Assembly: GCF_021134715.1 (NCBI RefSeq)
Contig: NC_060025.1
Coordinates: 5,518,001 to 5,582,000, forward strand
Direction of reading: 5' to 3'
Length of the DNA stretch: 64,000 nt
From: Daphnia pulex
Lineage: Eukaryota; Arthropoda; Branchiopoda; Diplostraca; Daphniidae
This document shows positions 46,435-57,178 of the stretch, in pieces. The notes beneath the pieces were generated by a model, which saw nothing but the letters and a program-made list of their open reading frames with translations, had not been told where the DNA came from and searched no databases. The stretch's first letter is position 1. Each line of letters begins with the position of its first letter. A program made the translations under genes and the position numbers.

Positions 46435-49400
46435 TTATGACTTCAAGTATGGGCGACCGGAACGAGTAGATCCTTGCCGAATAACCACTGCTTCCGGAGG
46501 AATCACCTGCTGCTGGGAAGGCGTAGGTGGTGTAGTTTTGGACGGCTGACCACGATGATTCGGCCCTGTTGTAGGATTTGGAAGGGTTGGTTCTGTCGCT
46601 TGTGATGTTGACGGAATGATGAGAGGAACCTCCGGGCGGATCGGTTGAGTGAGGGGCGGATGCCACACTAATTTTGAAAGGATGGGACCGGCAGCCACTG
46701 CACGGGCTTTGCTTGATGCGCTGGACGAATGGATGGGACCGGCAGCCACTGCACGGGCTGTGCTTGATGCGCTGGACGAATTTTCTATATTTATATCACG
46801 GCGTGTGCGACGAAATACACGACCATCAGCCAAACGAACAACATAAGAGCCCGGCACTGTACAGACGGATTCGATGGTTCCAGGTATCCACAAACCACTG
46901 ATGAGTACTCTGACGCTCTGTCCGACTCTGAGTGCTGATCCCCGGACATCAAGGCGGCCTCCGTGTTGAAAGCAGGCCATTTCCTGTCTACGTTGTAGCT
47001 GAGCTTGAACGAAAGACGCTGGGACATGCTGCGGAGTAAGTTGATCGGGTAAAAACGGAAGATATCCACGCAGATGACGGCCTTGCAAGAGGACTGACGG
47101 TGACGGAAGACTATTTGATACTGGAGTGGACCGAATGGTTGCTAAAGCTTCCCAAAGCGTTTTGCCGGATGCAAACATTTTGAGGATGGTACGCTTTACA
47201 GTCTGGATATGAAGCTCGACGAGCCCATTGGATTGAACGTAAGTGGGGCTGGATGACACCGCACGGATGTTGCGCCGATCACAGAAAGCACGAAACTCTG
47301 CACAGTCAAATTGAGAACCGTTATCTGACATGAACACTTCCGGGGTGCCGAAATCAGAGAACACACGCGCAACCTCCGCGATGACGGAGGAGGATGTCAG
47401 CGAACGGAGAGGCACACAAGACGGCCACTTGCTGTATGCGTCAACAACGAGCAGATAGTTGACACTTTCAAAGGTGAATATGTCTCCCGACACATATTGG
47501 AATGCGTGTGAAGGCAGCGGCACAGGACGAAGCGGCGGTGAAGGATTTCGATGGCGATGTGTTTGGCATGTGATGCAGCCAGCAACCATGTTTCGGATTT
47601 GGTCATCGCATCCTGGCCAATACACAGCTGATTTGGCTCTCAGAATGCATTTCAGTTCACCAAAGTGTCCATCGTGAGTCCCCTCCATGACTTCGGGACG
47701 AAGAGATACTGGATCTACTAGTCGATTGCCATACAGAAGTAGTCCGTCTACTTCAGAAAGGGCGTGACGAACACCCCAAAACGGTTTTGCTGCTATTGGA
47801 CAATGAGACTTGTGGTCAGGCCAACCTTTGGACAGGATCTCTTTGACGAGACAAAGCGTAGGATCCGCAATCTTTGCAGCTGCAAATTTTTCTCTAGTGG
47901 ATGCTTTCGAGATGACTAGGTCGAGCACTGCATGAACTTGCTCTTCACACCCCTGAGTGACGTTATCATTAAATAAGTTGGGTGACGGCGCCCTACTGAG
48001 TGTGTCAGCAATGAAGAGATCCTTGCCCGGCTTGTAAACCAACTTGAAGTCGAACTGTTGCCGGAGACGCATCCGCTGGATTCTGGGCGAACAAGACGCG
48101 ATTAGTTTTTCCAAGAGGCCAACCAGCGGCTTGTGGTCCGTTTCAGCCACCACTGTCTGGCCGTACACGTACTGTTTAAATTGCAGTAGACCAAATTGAA
48201 TCGCCAAGAGCTCCTTTTCAATTTGAAAGTAGCGTTTTTGAGTCTACGTGGGTGATGTTGATGAATATGCGACGGGCTGACCGTTCTGCAGCAACACGGC
48301 TCTAATGCCAATGGGGGACGCATCCACCCAAACGACAACATCCTGAGAATGATCAAAGAGACGTAAGACAGGTAGAGACGCTAGGGCATTTTTCAGTGTG
48401 GCGAATGCCAACTTTTGAGGCTCCTCCCAGATCCACGCGGCGTCGGCTTTTAGTAGGTCACGAAGTGGTCTGGTGAGTTCAACTAGGTCCCGACAAAATT
48501 TTACAGATAGGTGACCATTCCGAGAATACGTACAAGGTCAGCAGGAGTGTCGGGATCTGGCATTTCTAGCATTGCGCTGACTTTGTTGGGATCCAGTGTG
48601 AGAGTCCCCTGTCCAAATGACGTGACCAAGCCACGGAAGTTCCTGGAGGAAGAACCGACATTTCTTTAACTGAAGTTTGAAGTTGTGAAGACGGCAACGC
48701 AGGAATACTTTTTCGAGATTTGCGTGCAGCTCCTCCTGTGTTTCTCCGGTGACGAGGAAGTCATCAAAGTAAATGAGAACACCTGGCAGATCTCCAAATA
48801 GATCAAACATGGTTTGAAGGTAGACTTCCTGGGCTGACTTCAGTCCAAACGGCAGGCGAAGGTACCGGTACCGGCCCCTAGGTGTCGCCATCGTACAGAG
48901 GTAGGACTCTGCAGTCGACAATGGTATTTGGTAAAAGCCTGAGGCGGCATGAAGGCTGCAGAAGAATCGGGCCTTACCGATTTTTGCAAAGAGTTGTTCG
49001 ATGGTAGGTACTGAGAAGTGTTGTCGCTGGACTGCTTTGTTCAATTCCGACGGGTCCAGACAAATACGCACGTCACCATCCGGCTTTCCCACCACCATCA
49101 TCCGGCTGGCCCACTCAATGGGTTCGTGAACAGGTGTGATGCCCGCATCCTTCATTTCATCAAGTTCACACGATCTTCGAGGCAAAAAGGCAGGCGGCTG
49201 GCCGCACATATAACTGGATCAACACGATTAGTGCCAGATAACAATTGTATATCGTGTTCTACTGGTAATTTACCTAGACCAGTAAATACATCCATGTACT
49301 TCACCACTATTGGATGAGGTTGGGTGACGGGAATCGACTGAAGGGCATCAACTCGGCGAATGAGATTAAGTTTTTCACAAGATGGCAGGCCAAGGATAGG

Positions 49401-50681
49401 TGGCTGCCCAGGCTCGTCAACAACCACAAAGTCAACCACCACTCTAGTACCACGATGAACTATTTGAGCGGTGTGTCGGCCTAGAACTTTTAACAGACCG
49501 TTTTGTGGGCCATAGTTTCGAACAATAGGCCCTGGACGAAGATGTTGACGGGGCATACCGAGAAAGAATTCATGAGGAAAAAAATTGCAGGTGGCGCCAG
49601 AGTCAAGTTTGAAGTTTACGTCGACGCCATCTAGCGACAGCTGTTGGTGCCACTCGGTCCCACCACTGGACGAACGCAACATGTGATTCACAAAATAATC
49701 ATCATCAACAGACCTCGGAAGAGACATTGCGGTGCCTCCTTGTTCAACGTTGCCAATCCACTGATGCTCTTCTTCCAACGCATGCACCCTGCCTGTTGTT
49801 GCTGGTGGCGTTTGACGTGCTGGCTGCTGCGGTGGCCTCTGGTGTTGATTATAGTGATTAGGACAGCAACTGACGGCATGTCCAAGCACTCCACAACCAT
49901 GACAGCGCACATTACCCACACGACACTAATTTTTATTATGATAACGATTACACTTACTGCATCTCCCTTGCTGATTGTCTGAATGAGGTTGAGTTGACAG
50001 CAAGGTTTGATTTGTCGATGTGGGCTGCTGCCGCCTTGTAGACGGGCAATAATCTGGCATACTGGAGGGCCTCCGGTCGAAGCTTCGAACCGCGTGTGTT
50101 GACTCAGCTGCAGACGGAGTATTGATGATCGTGAGTTGATTCCTGGACGTTTCACACGCGCGTAAGACAACACACGCTTTAGCCAGTTTCAAATCGTTTT
50201 CGTAGAGAAGCTTTTCCCTCACAAGAGAATCCGCCACACCTAGCATGAGTTGATCACGTAACACCGACTCAATGGAATCAGCTGGATAACCACACGACTG
50301 TATCAGGCTTTTTAGTTGAATTAACCACGTGTCCAAAGTTTCTCCTGGAAGCTGATGGCGTCTTAGAAACTTGAAACGTTCAAATACCTCACTACGTCTG
50401 GGCTCAAAGTGTGCTTGAAATTTGTCTAACACCGGCTGTATCTTCTTGGCATCGTCGTCTAGTGCTCGAGAGAATATGAACGTGTCGTAAATTTTGAGGC
50501 CCTCACTACCGAGAAGAGTGATCAGCATGCCCACCTGTTTTTCTTCATCGACATCTTCGTCAGGATCAGTGCGAATGGCGATCAGGTACCACTCGAATTG
50601 TCGACGTCAAAGTTTCCACTGTGACACCAAATCACTGGCACCGAACGAAAAAGGTTCAGGGGTCTTGAGAGATGACGACAT
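46435..50681 (-). pseudogene. Gypsy copy 1 gag-pol
   Basis: Start at 50681 (MSSSLKTPEPFSF). Gag matrix/capsid region to about 49990 (RFKFLRRHQLPGETLDTW), two zinc knuckles near 49960-49870 (CSKC.., CHGCGVLGHAVSCC), protease FKLDSGATCNFFP (49605-49567), RT with RMMVVGKPDGDVRICLDP (49105-49050) and LIYFDDFLV (48785-48757), RNase H near 48340-48020 (WVDASPIGIRAVLLQ), integrase HHCC (H...H, CITC near 47570) and DAYSKW, MSDNGSQFD, NGLVELHIQT (47450-47200). Breaks seen: TGA at codon 25, TAG in the first knuckle (49923-49925), frameshift and stop around 48500-48620, TAG in RNase H (near 48245). Otherwise well kept, so probably young. Confidence 0.9.
46681..46782. repeat. 51-bp tandem duplication in the integrase tail
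   Basis: Two head-to-tail 51-base copies (gatgggaccg...gacgaat), one mismatch by eye apart from the last base. They add 17 residues (SSSASSTARAVAAGPI type) in frame. Confidence 0.9.
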
Positions 50682-50787
50682 CCTAAATTAAGATTAGGAA
50701 GTAGCAGGATGCACCAGATGAAGCTGGATACACGAGAGTTCAGTTCACAGTCTAGAAAACCATGTGCAGGACTGTGCAGACGTCAGA

Positions 50788-50800
50788 ACTTCTGACACCA
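50788..50800 (-). other. Gypsy copy 1 primer-binding site (tRNA-Leu type)
   Basis: Minus strand TGGTGTCAGAAGT immediately follows the 5' LTR and matches the 3' end of animal tRNA-Leu plus CCA over 13 bases. Confidence 0.75.
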
Positions 50801-50901
50801 TGTTACAACATCAAGTGTGTGTAGAAGACTAAGTGTATTCGTGCTCTCCATCTGAGGGGTCTGCCTTGACCGGACGACCTCTAGTGGTCAGATCTACAAC
50901 A
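50801..50901 (-). repeat. Gypsy copy 1, 5' LTR (101 bp)
   Basis: TGTTACAAC...CTACAACA, followed by ATCGG at 50902-50906. Serves as promoter-side LTR for minus-strand transcription; no TATA box was pinned down. Confidence 0.9.
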
Positions 50902-50906
50902 ATCGG

Positions 50907-51732
50907 CTCCGCTTCAGACGATGGGATCTCCTGAATCAGGAAAGAGTAGTCTCTCCAACACGGCTGTGGATTTATTACGGCCCGTGACCTGGCGCCATTG
51001 ATCCGTCTCTGACGACAAAAGCGGGGGGGGGGGGGGGGGGGGGGGAATTTTGGTAGATAGAACCGGCACAATTTCTCTCGCCAGAGTTTTTGTGACCACC
51101 TTGGGGGCCATAGGACCCTTCCTGGAGCTAGGTTTGGACGCTGCCGGCGGGATCTTAATCAATTTCTGCGGGCAGGCCGTTGCCATACGACCAGTCAGGT
51201 TACATTCCCCGCACGTTATTGGCTGTTTGGAGTAACGCTTATAAACTTTGTAGTCCCCAACTTGAAGGTAAGAGGGAATGGTGGCACTCAAGGGCATCCG
51301 AACCGTAATTTCGCCAGTGAGGCAGGGAATCATGCCAGCTATGGCCCTTGCGTAACGATCTTCCCGCAAGTCCAGCACAGAACCAAATTCCCGTAGTCCA
51401 ACTTTGAGGACTTCCATATTGGCGTTGGGTGTGTAGTCCAAAATCCGCTCAAATTTCTCGTCCACGTTGGGGTCTTTGATGAGAACTTGAACCGTCCGGC
51501 TTTCAAGGACATGTCGTTGAGGGCCGCCATGTTTGTCCAAAATCGCCGATACGTTTGCAGACTTGAAAAGGGTGACTCGCACGACCTGATCACCGACCAA
51601 CAGGACTGGAACGATCGCCAAGATTGGTGATTCTTGGAGGCCGAGACCAGTCACAAAACGGTGCACTGTTCACAACTGGAGACGGGGCTGTGGGTTACCA
51701 AACCCAATTTCAAAAGTGTCTTCATACCTCAT
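50907..51732 (-). pseudogene. LINE copy 2 ORF1 (gag-like)
   Basis: Start at 51732 (MRYEDTFEIGFGN), an early TGA stop at codon 21 (51670-51672), then open to the Gypsy insertion. It has LVGDQVVRVTLFKSANV, an RRM-like middle (PNANMEVLKVGLREFGSV), a zinc knuckle CGECNLTGRMATACPQ (51210-51165) and a polyproline run encoded by 23 Cs. The last part is cut at 50906 by the Gypsy insertion and continues at 46083. Confidence 0.8.
51023..51045. repeat. 23-base G run in LINE ORF1
   Basis: An unbroken run of G on the plus strand; on the coding strand 23 Cs give polyproline. 23 is not a multiple of three, and length drift would shift the downstream frame. Confidence 0.95.
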
Positions 51733-51980
51733 GGCGAAGCATCGCCTCAAGCCGGGAGGGAGAGGAGGGGCAATAGAGTCGCTGACTAATAAGACCAATA
51801 AATTCTAAAACGAACTAAATCACTTTCTAGTGTAATAATAAAGCAATCTAGGCATGATTCACTTGAAAAGTTCCTATGATAAACTGATGCAGGCAGATTC
51901 ACCATGCGGGGGATCTCGCGAAAACACGTCCACCGAGCCTCTTGGGCGATAGACGATATGGGATTTTGAACAAAGATTTC

Positions 51981-52053
51981 TGCCGAAACACGGGATCGAA
52001 TCAGGGACGTTTAACTCTTCAATATAACGCTCTCCCAACTGAGCTATTTCGAC
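51981..52053 (-). pseudogene. tRNA-Phe-like (GAA), third relic
   Basis: GTCGAAATAGCTCAGTTGGG at the 5' end, loop TATTGAAGAG with GAA, 3' GTTTCGGCA. The T-stem CCCTG/CCGTG is broken and the acceptor has one G-T pair. tatgggattttgaac upstream on the plus strand is the same junction found between Glu and Phe at 18.5 kb. Confidence 0.65.
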
Positions 52054-52088
52054 ACATACAAATAATTGATACATTTTTTCCTTATTTG

Positions 52089-52137
52089 CACACGGCTCAT
52101 TTGTCCATTCGTATGATTCTCGCTTAGAGACGCAAGG
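52089..52137 (+). pseudogene. 5' half of a tRNA-Pro
   Basis: cggctcatttgtccattcgtatgattctcgcttagagacgc keeps the acceptor 5' strand, D-arm and anticodon region (TTAGAGA), then breaks off. Confidence 0.6.
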
Positions 52138-52149
52138 GAATCCGAACGA

Positions 52150-52225
52150 AGATTCTTGCCGAAACCAGGAATCGAACTAGGGACCTTTACATTTTCAATT
52201 CCCAACTAAGCTAGTATTTTTGCAC
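52150..52225 (-). pseudogene. degenerate second tRNA-Phe relic
   Basis: cttgccgaaaccaggaatcgaactagggacctt on the plus strand is the inverse of a Phe T-arm and 3' end; the anticodon arm has a deletion (cattttcaattcccaac). Confidence 0.6.
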
Positions 52226-52440
52226 ATTTGCGATTGTCCAGCGATCTTCGTCTGTTGGCTACAAACTCATTACTGTGTAGCATATTTATCAGTTCTCAAG
52301 AGCTCAGGTACAATCCGTGATATCCAATCAATCCGACATGGTACATGCATATTTTTTTCTTCGAGATTGAGCCATTGCTTTTCGCTTGTCGCATGTTCCC
52401 CATGGACTGTAGAGGGGTTTACTAGGTTTAAATGGATCAC
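52223..52440 (+). pseudogene. LINE reverse-transcriptase scrap
   Basis: CPAIFVCWLQTHYCVAYLSV followed by KSSGTIRDIQSIRHG matches YPAIFVRWLQTMYYSV and IICEIKSIRQG of LINE copy 1 (9890-10030). It lies on the plus strand, opposite to both LINE copies. Confidence 0.75.
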
Positions 52441-54877
52441 CGTACTATGTGAAACAAAACATCAGCAATATAGTTTAAAAAGCTCAGATTAATACAGGAT
52501 TGGTACTGTATCAGGCTTTTTAATATCGCTGCGACGATCAATGATCGAATCATCATCGAAAATTCTTTTTATGTCTTGTGATTATACGCGTTGGATTTTA
52601 AAACTAGGTAAAACAACGAATAGATTTGGCTAACGTCCGAAGTTTCCAGTTCGCTGAAATTGTGAAAAAAAATTGGACGTGAATTAGTAACAGTTTTTTC
52701 ATGGCGGCTTACAGAGTTTCGCCCGTTTCAGTTTTAGTTTCAATTTTTTTCCATTGAAATTTTCGTCAGTTCCGTTACCAATTGGATTACAAAATTCCTT
52801 AGTTATCAGTTAATCCTTTAATTTTTATTTCTTTTTCAAAATCACTTATATGTAACTTCAGTCTTGCTCCCATAAGGAGCTATGATGCGAATTCTGGACA
52901 GACTACACTGTCCGCTCTGTAATCGATCTTTATAAGTTTGGAAAAGTATCATTTTTTTCAATATGTCTTTTGCTTGCTTTGCAGTTCTAATTGAATGTTC
53001 GACTATAAGATTTTGCTAATTCTTTAACTGCAGATTTACCCTTTGCTGGTATCGAACATCAGTCCTTCCACATGGTAGGCTGATATTGATATGCATGATG
53101 ACATGTGCTATGTTGATATAGATACGATGGATAAAAGGGTAATGAAGAGTTAGTCATTTTTTTTCGTCTGCTGTCCAGAATAGGGTTGGTGCATGAATAA
53201 GGGATTCCTTTGAAAAAAATATCATTAGAATCAGTTTTGATCATTAGAATCGGAAATTCGCGTTTCGCGTTTACGCACAAACGCCATAAGTCGGATCGCT
53301 GTTGAAAAATTGAAGTTTCGATCGTTTTTATCGCATTTTCATCGTGCGATAGAAAACGCGATAGCGATATTACTTTTATTACTTTAGGCTTTTTTTTAAA
53401 GAAGATTAGGAGAAGGTGAAAAGGACGCTAAATTTTGAAAAATAATAATTTTAAAATTAAAAGGTTTAAATATTTCCTTTAAGTGGGATGCAAACACCAA
53501 TTTAAACTCCTCTAAGTGATATTCATTAAAAATATTGTGTTTCTTAAATCCAAAGTTTTGGCTTGCAATTTAGTAAATTTTATTTCAAAAAATTTAAATT
53601 TGGGCAACGTAACAAGTCTGCTTACTATTCGTTGTTATTGTAGGAAAACTAGTTTTATTTGGTTCATACGTTGTTAGTTATGTAAGAAATAAGTAAATAA
53701 CAAATTTGAAATTTTTCTAAAATAATTTAAAAAAAACACGCGCTGTTGTTGTAATTAATGAACCTAACTATCAAGCTAACTATATGGCTGGGGTACGCAC
53801 TATTGGTTTGCTCTATGAAAATAAAAAAAAAATCTGTAAAAAAATTCTGTAAATTCGATATCCATTTAATCATTTATTTGCATAACAAGTAATTTAGGTC
53901 TTCAAGAATTCCTTTCGCGGATTGAAAACCTTGAATCTCTGAGCAAGGTAGAGAAATTGATTTGACTTTTTCTTATCGTAAAATAACATGCTCGATTAGC
54001 CTTAAGTATTGAGCATATGTAATTTTCACTTAATCACTATACGTCTAGACATTTTCTGTTGAGTATCAAAACCTTACCGCTATGGTCATGTCAGTGCGAG
54101 AGACTGCTAAGGCAACAACGGAACATTTAGAAATTCTTTCCAGTCGCGGTAGGCTATCTATTTTTTTCCGGCGCACAATTAATTTTACATTTCTATATAT
54201 ATCTTTGTTTCGATTTAGTGTCGGATCTTGCTGTTTCCAAGTCTGCATTGTATGAACGCAATAATACGGAAGACGTAGGTATACAAAATCTACGAAACCT
54301 TTTATTAATTTTTACGAGCAACCTGAGCCCCGTTCAAATCCGGGGAACTTTTGTCTAGCGTAAAGTCGGACTGTTTTGCTATTCGCTTTTCTGTAGCTTA
54401 ATCATCTGCCCGTTAAAGATTTTATCGTGGGAAATCTGCCCAGTACCTTACTTAAAGATTTCGTCATACGGCGAGACATCTGGTGGTGATGCTGGTTGTT
54501 GCGTCATCAAAGATTGCGTCATCACGGCGACGACATCTGGTGGTGATTGGCATGTTTGGGCATGTTCCATTTTGGGGGAGGAGCCTGTGTTGACACATTA
54601 TGCGTGACATGAATAAGCCCCTCCCACAAAAGCTTGTTCTTTTATTATATATGGATGTTACCCATATTCCTCAGTCCCTAAATAAGGAGTTTTTTATGAT
54701 AATTACCTCACATTTTTGGTAATTATTAAAATAAAAAAACCGCATGAATTGAAATGACTGTTGAATATACTAAAATACGACACTACTTTCAGGTATTTTA
54801 AGTCAGCTCCTGATGTGCTTAGACTAATAAAGCCCCTTGGGCGCCTTCGGAATTTAGAGTAAGTTAAATTTTAGATG
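52441..54877. other. AT-rich, no gene recognised
   Basis: Stops are dense in all frames. 54315-54350 has a T-arm-like ccccgttcaaatccgggg, perhaps another tRNA scrap. 54470-54545 has two imperfect copies of a segment containing acatctggtggtgat and gcgtcatca. Confidence 0.5.
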
Positions 54878-54879
54878 TA

Positions 54880-55739
54880 GGGGAGACTGGAGTAAAACGG
54901 GACACCGGGTCAAAAGGGACAGTGGGGGGAAAAATAGTAGATGTTAATAAAACTTTAAAAATTTTTAGTATGTTATGTAAATCTGTATAATCTACTTTGG
55001 CATGAAATTTGGTTGATTTTTGTCAATAACTGCATGAGTTATTGACAAAACTAAAAAACGGTTTTTTTTTGAAATTTTCGTCTCCGCCATTTTATGTTTA
55101 TAGAAAGAAATAAACGCTAATAGCATGTAAATTTAATATGGAAATGAAGCTGATTCATTTCTTGATCGTTTAAAACAAAAATTAGAATTTTAGATCAATT
55201 CATTTAGACAGTATGAACTTTTTAAAAAAAGAGTCATAATCGGGAAATCGGGACAGCTGTTTTTGCCTAAAATGGGACAGTTACGGGCCAATCAGCGTAC
55301 AGCATTTTAAAGAGGCTTGATTTCCTGACCTGGCAACGCAGGATATCCTACTGCTCCATAAGGAATTTTGTTATATAAGAAAAAAGGTTTATTAACAAAA
55401 TAATAAAATTGAAACATTTATAAACTCAAAGAGTCTATGCAGTGGAACACTTTTTAATTTTTTTTAAATTTTATTAATGAATTTTAAGGCGAAAACGGAG
55501 GACGTCCCTTACCACCCACCCCAGTGTCCTCACTTACCCCAAAAAATAGGCTCCTCCCATAAATCTGAGTAAACTTTAAAGGTCTTTTATGGGGAAATGG
55601 TTAATTATAAAATTATAAAAAAAATATGGGGGGTACATTACAATAGGGAATACATAAAAAAAATTTTAAGAAATTAAATGATTAGTTGGGGAGATATAGG
55701 GGGCAAACGAAAACCGTCCCGTTTTACTCCAGTCTCCCC
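54880..55739. mobile_element. 860-bp MITE with TA target duplication (Tc1/mariner type)
   Basis: Ends GGGGAGACTGGAGTAAAACG / inverse complement CGTTTTACTCCAGTCTCCCC (55720-55739), with TA on both outer sides (54878-54879 and 55740-55741). A further few bases (GGGAC) match. Internal copies of gggaca and aaaatgggacag near both ends (54905, 55255). No ORF, so it depends on a transposase elsewhere. Confidence 0.85.
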
Positions 55740-56310
55740 TAAGTTTGTAATTTAAGATGTGGGTGGGATTGACCTAACGTTAAAAAAGGCCATTCTAATT
55801 TAACTGATTCTTACTATGGCTTTTTGAGGGGTTTAATATTTACTTAATGTAGCGCCATCTGTTATCAGATCTGGGAAAATCACAGCCGTCAAAAAGTAAA
55901 TGGCCGCTACTTCACTTTTTAAATGCATCGAAGAGGTTAAAAGAATCACATAGTTTCTATTTTTAGGTGCAGAAGTATCTAATAAGCTCTATACCTAACT
56001 TCGTCATGCCTTATAGTTAAAAACTAAACCTTTAAAATACCCTAAATCGTGTTTTTCGGATTTCCTCGATTCTGATTGGTCGAGAAAATTCCCAATAAAG
56101 ACTTTCGGGGTGCCTCTCTCAGCAGACTACTGTAACTTGTGCTGCATTAAAGGCCCCTAAACCTTCGGTAATTTAGTAAATTAAATTCCTCAGGGATAAG
56201 ACGGAGTCCATAATTGTCATTTTCGACAAAAAAATGCGACTTGTGGTGACGCAAAATTTTCCGTACACCTACAGGCAAATTCAAGCTAACCTTTTAAAAA
56301 CCTTTCATTG
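55740..56310. other. no gene seen
   Basis: AT-rich intergenic DNA; no ORF, repeat or RNA recognised. Confidence 0.5.
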
Positions 56311-56400
56311 AAAACGAAGAAAAGATCCCAATTTGGGATCTTTTGGGATCTTCGTTTTATCATTACTTTTAACTTTGGGATTTCCAAAGTAATGATAAAA
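56311..56400. repeat. two adjacent hairpins
   Basis: AAAACGAAGA (56311) pairs with TCTTCGTTTT (56349-56358), with a nested AAGATCCC/GGGATCTT. TTTTATCATTACTTT (56355-56369) pairs perfectly with 56386-56400 around a 16-base loop. The two overlap by four bases. Confidence 0.9.
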
Positions 56401-56441
56401 CTTTATGAAGGTCTTCGAACTTTCTTGCTGGGAATCGCGAG

Positions 56442-57178
56442 CATAGACAAGTTCCGAATGCTGAGTTGCACAACCGCTAAATTAGGATCGTGCGCCAACG
56501 TGTCCTTTTAACGTTGTGGGGATAGTAGAAAGCGGTTTTTTATTATTTAAGCATAGAATTACTTATCTAATCTTACAAATGTTCAGGATTATCGTTGTTT
56601 AGAACATTCTGCTTTTTATAGAGTAATTTTAAATGTATAATTCAGCTTAGTTTACCCATTAAAATTAAAGAAAGTCCAAGCCTGGGATGCTGTTTAGTCT
56701 TTTCTTGTGTTTAATACTTAGAATCTTAGATGTAAACAATAACATTGTATTCCAACAAATTGATTAACAAATTGTATTCCAGTTCCAAATTTGTTTACAC
56801 ATCCCAACATACCACAAACCCTAACCATTTTAACAAAGAATCAGAGTATACTCACAGGAAAGAAATTTATGCCTGTGACAGATCTGCTGACAAGTGACAA
56901 GCTCAAACACACAAGAAAAGACTAAACAGCATCCCAGGCTTGGACTTTCTTTAATTTTAATGGGTAAACTAAGCTGAATTATACATTTAAAATTACTCTA
57001 TAAAAAGCAGAATGTTCTAAACAACGATAATCCTGAACATTTGTAAGATTAGATAAGTAATTCTATGCTTAAATAATAAAAAACCCGCTTTCTACTATCC
57101 CCACAACGTTAAAAGGACACGTTGGCGCACGATCCTAATTTAGCGGTTGTGCAACTCAGCATCCGGAACTTGTCTATG
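56442..57178. repeat. foldback element: ~270-bp inverted arms around a ~190-bp centre
   Basis: 56442-56712 and 56905-57178 are inverse complements with only a few differences seen (ga/gg near 56457, 5 or 6 T near 56536, a 2-base indel near 56710). The centre has no ORF and contains direct repeats of aaattgtattccag near 56740-56785. No clear target duplication outside. Confidence 0.9.

Larger units (their letters stand above)
46089..50901 (-). mobile_element. Gypsy LTR retrotransposon copy 1, full length, inserted in LINE copy 2
   Basis: Has LTRs of 107 and 101 bp, target duplication ATCGG (46084-46088 and 50902-50906), a primer site and a polypurine tract. One gag-pol reading on the minus strand in the order gag, protease, RT, RNase H, integrase, i.e. 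Gypsy/Ty3 order. LTRs of about 100 bp are short for the group. Length is 4813 bp. Confidence 0.95.
42260..51732 (-). mobile_element. LINE (Tx1/L1-like) copy 2, split by a Gypsy element and a MITE
   Basis: Minus-strand LINE in three outer blocks: ORF1 50907-51732, then 44966-46083 and 42260-44408 with ORF2. The Gypsy insertion (46089-50901, target duplication ATCGG) and the MITE (44409-44965) interrupt it. Protein similarity to copy 1 extends through ORF1, endonuclease, RT and the C-terminal domain, but the copies clearly belong to different subfamilies. Confidence 0.85.

Noticed and set aside
46089..50901. Active Gypsy element
   Set aside because: Borders are intact but gag-pol has at least three in-frame stops and a frameshift, so it cannot be autonomous as read.
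54315..54350. tRNA T-arm-like sequence
   Set aside because: Only one arm can be recognised and the loop is one base too long.
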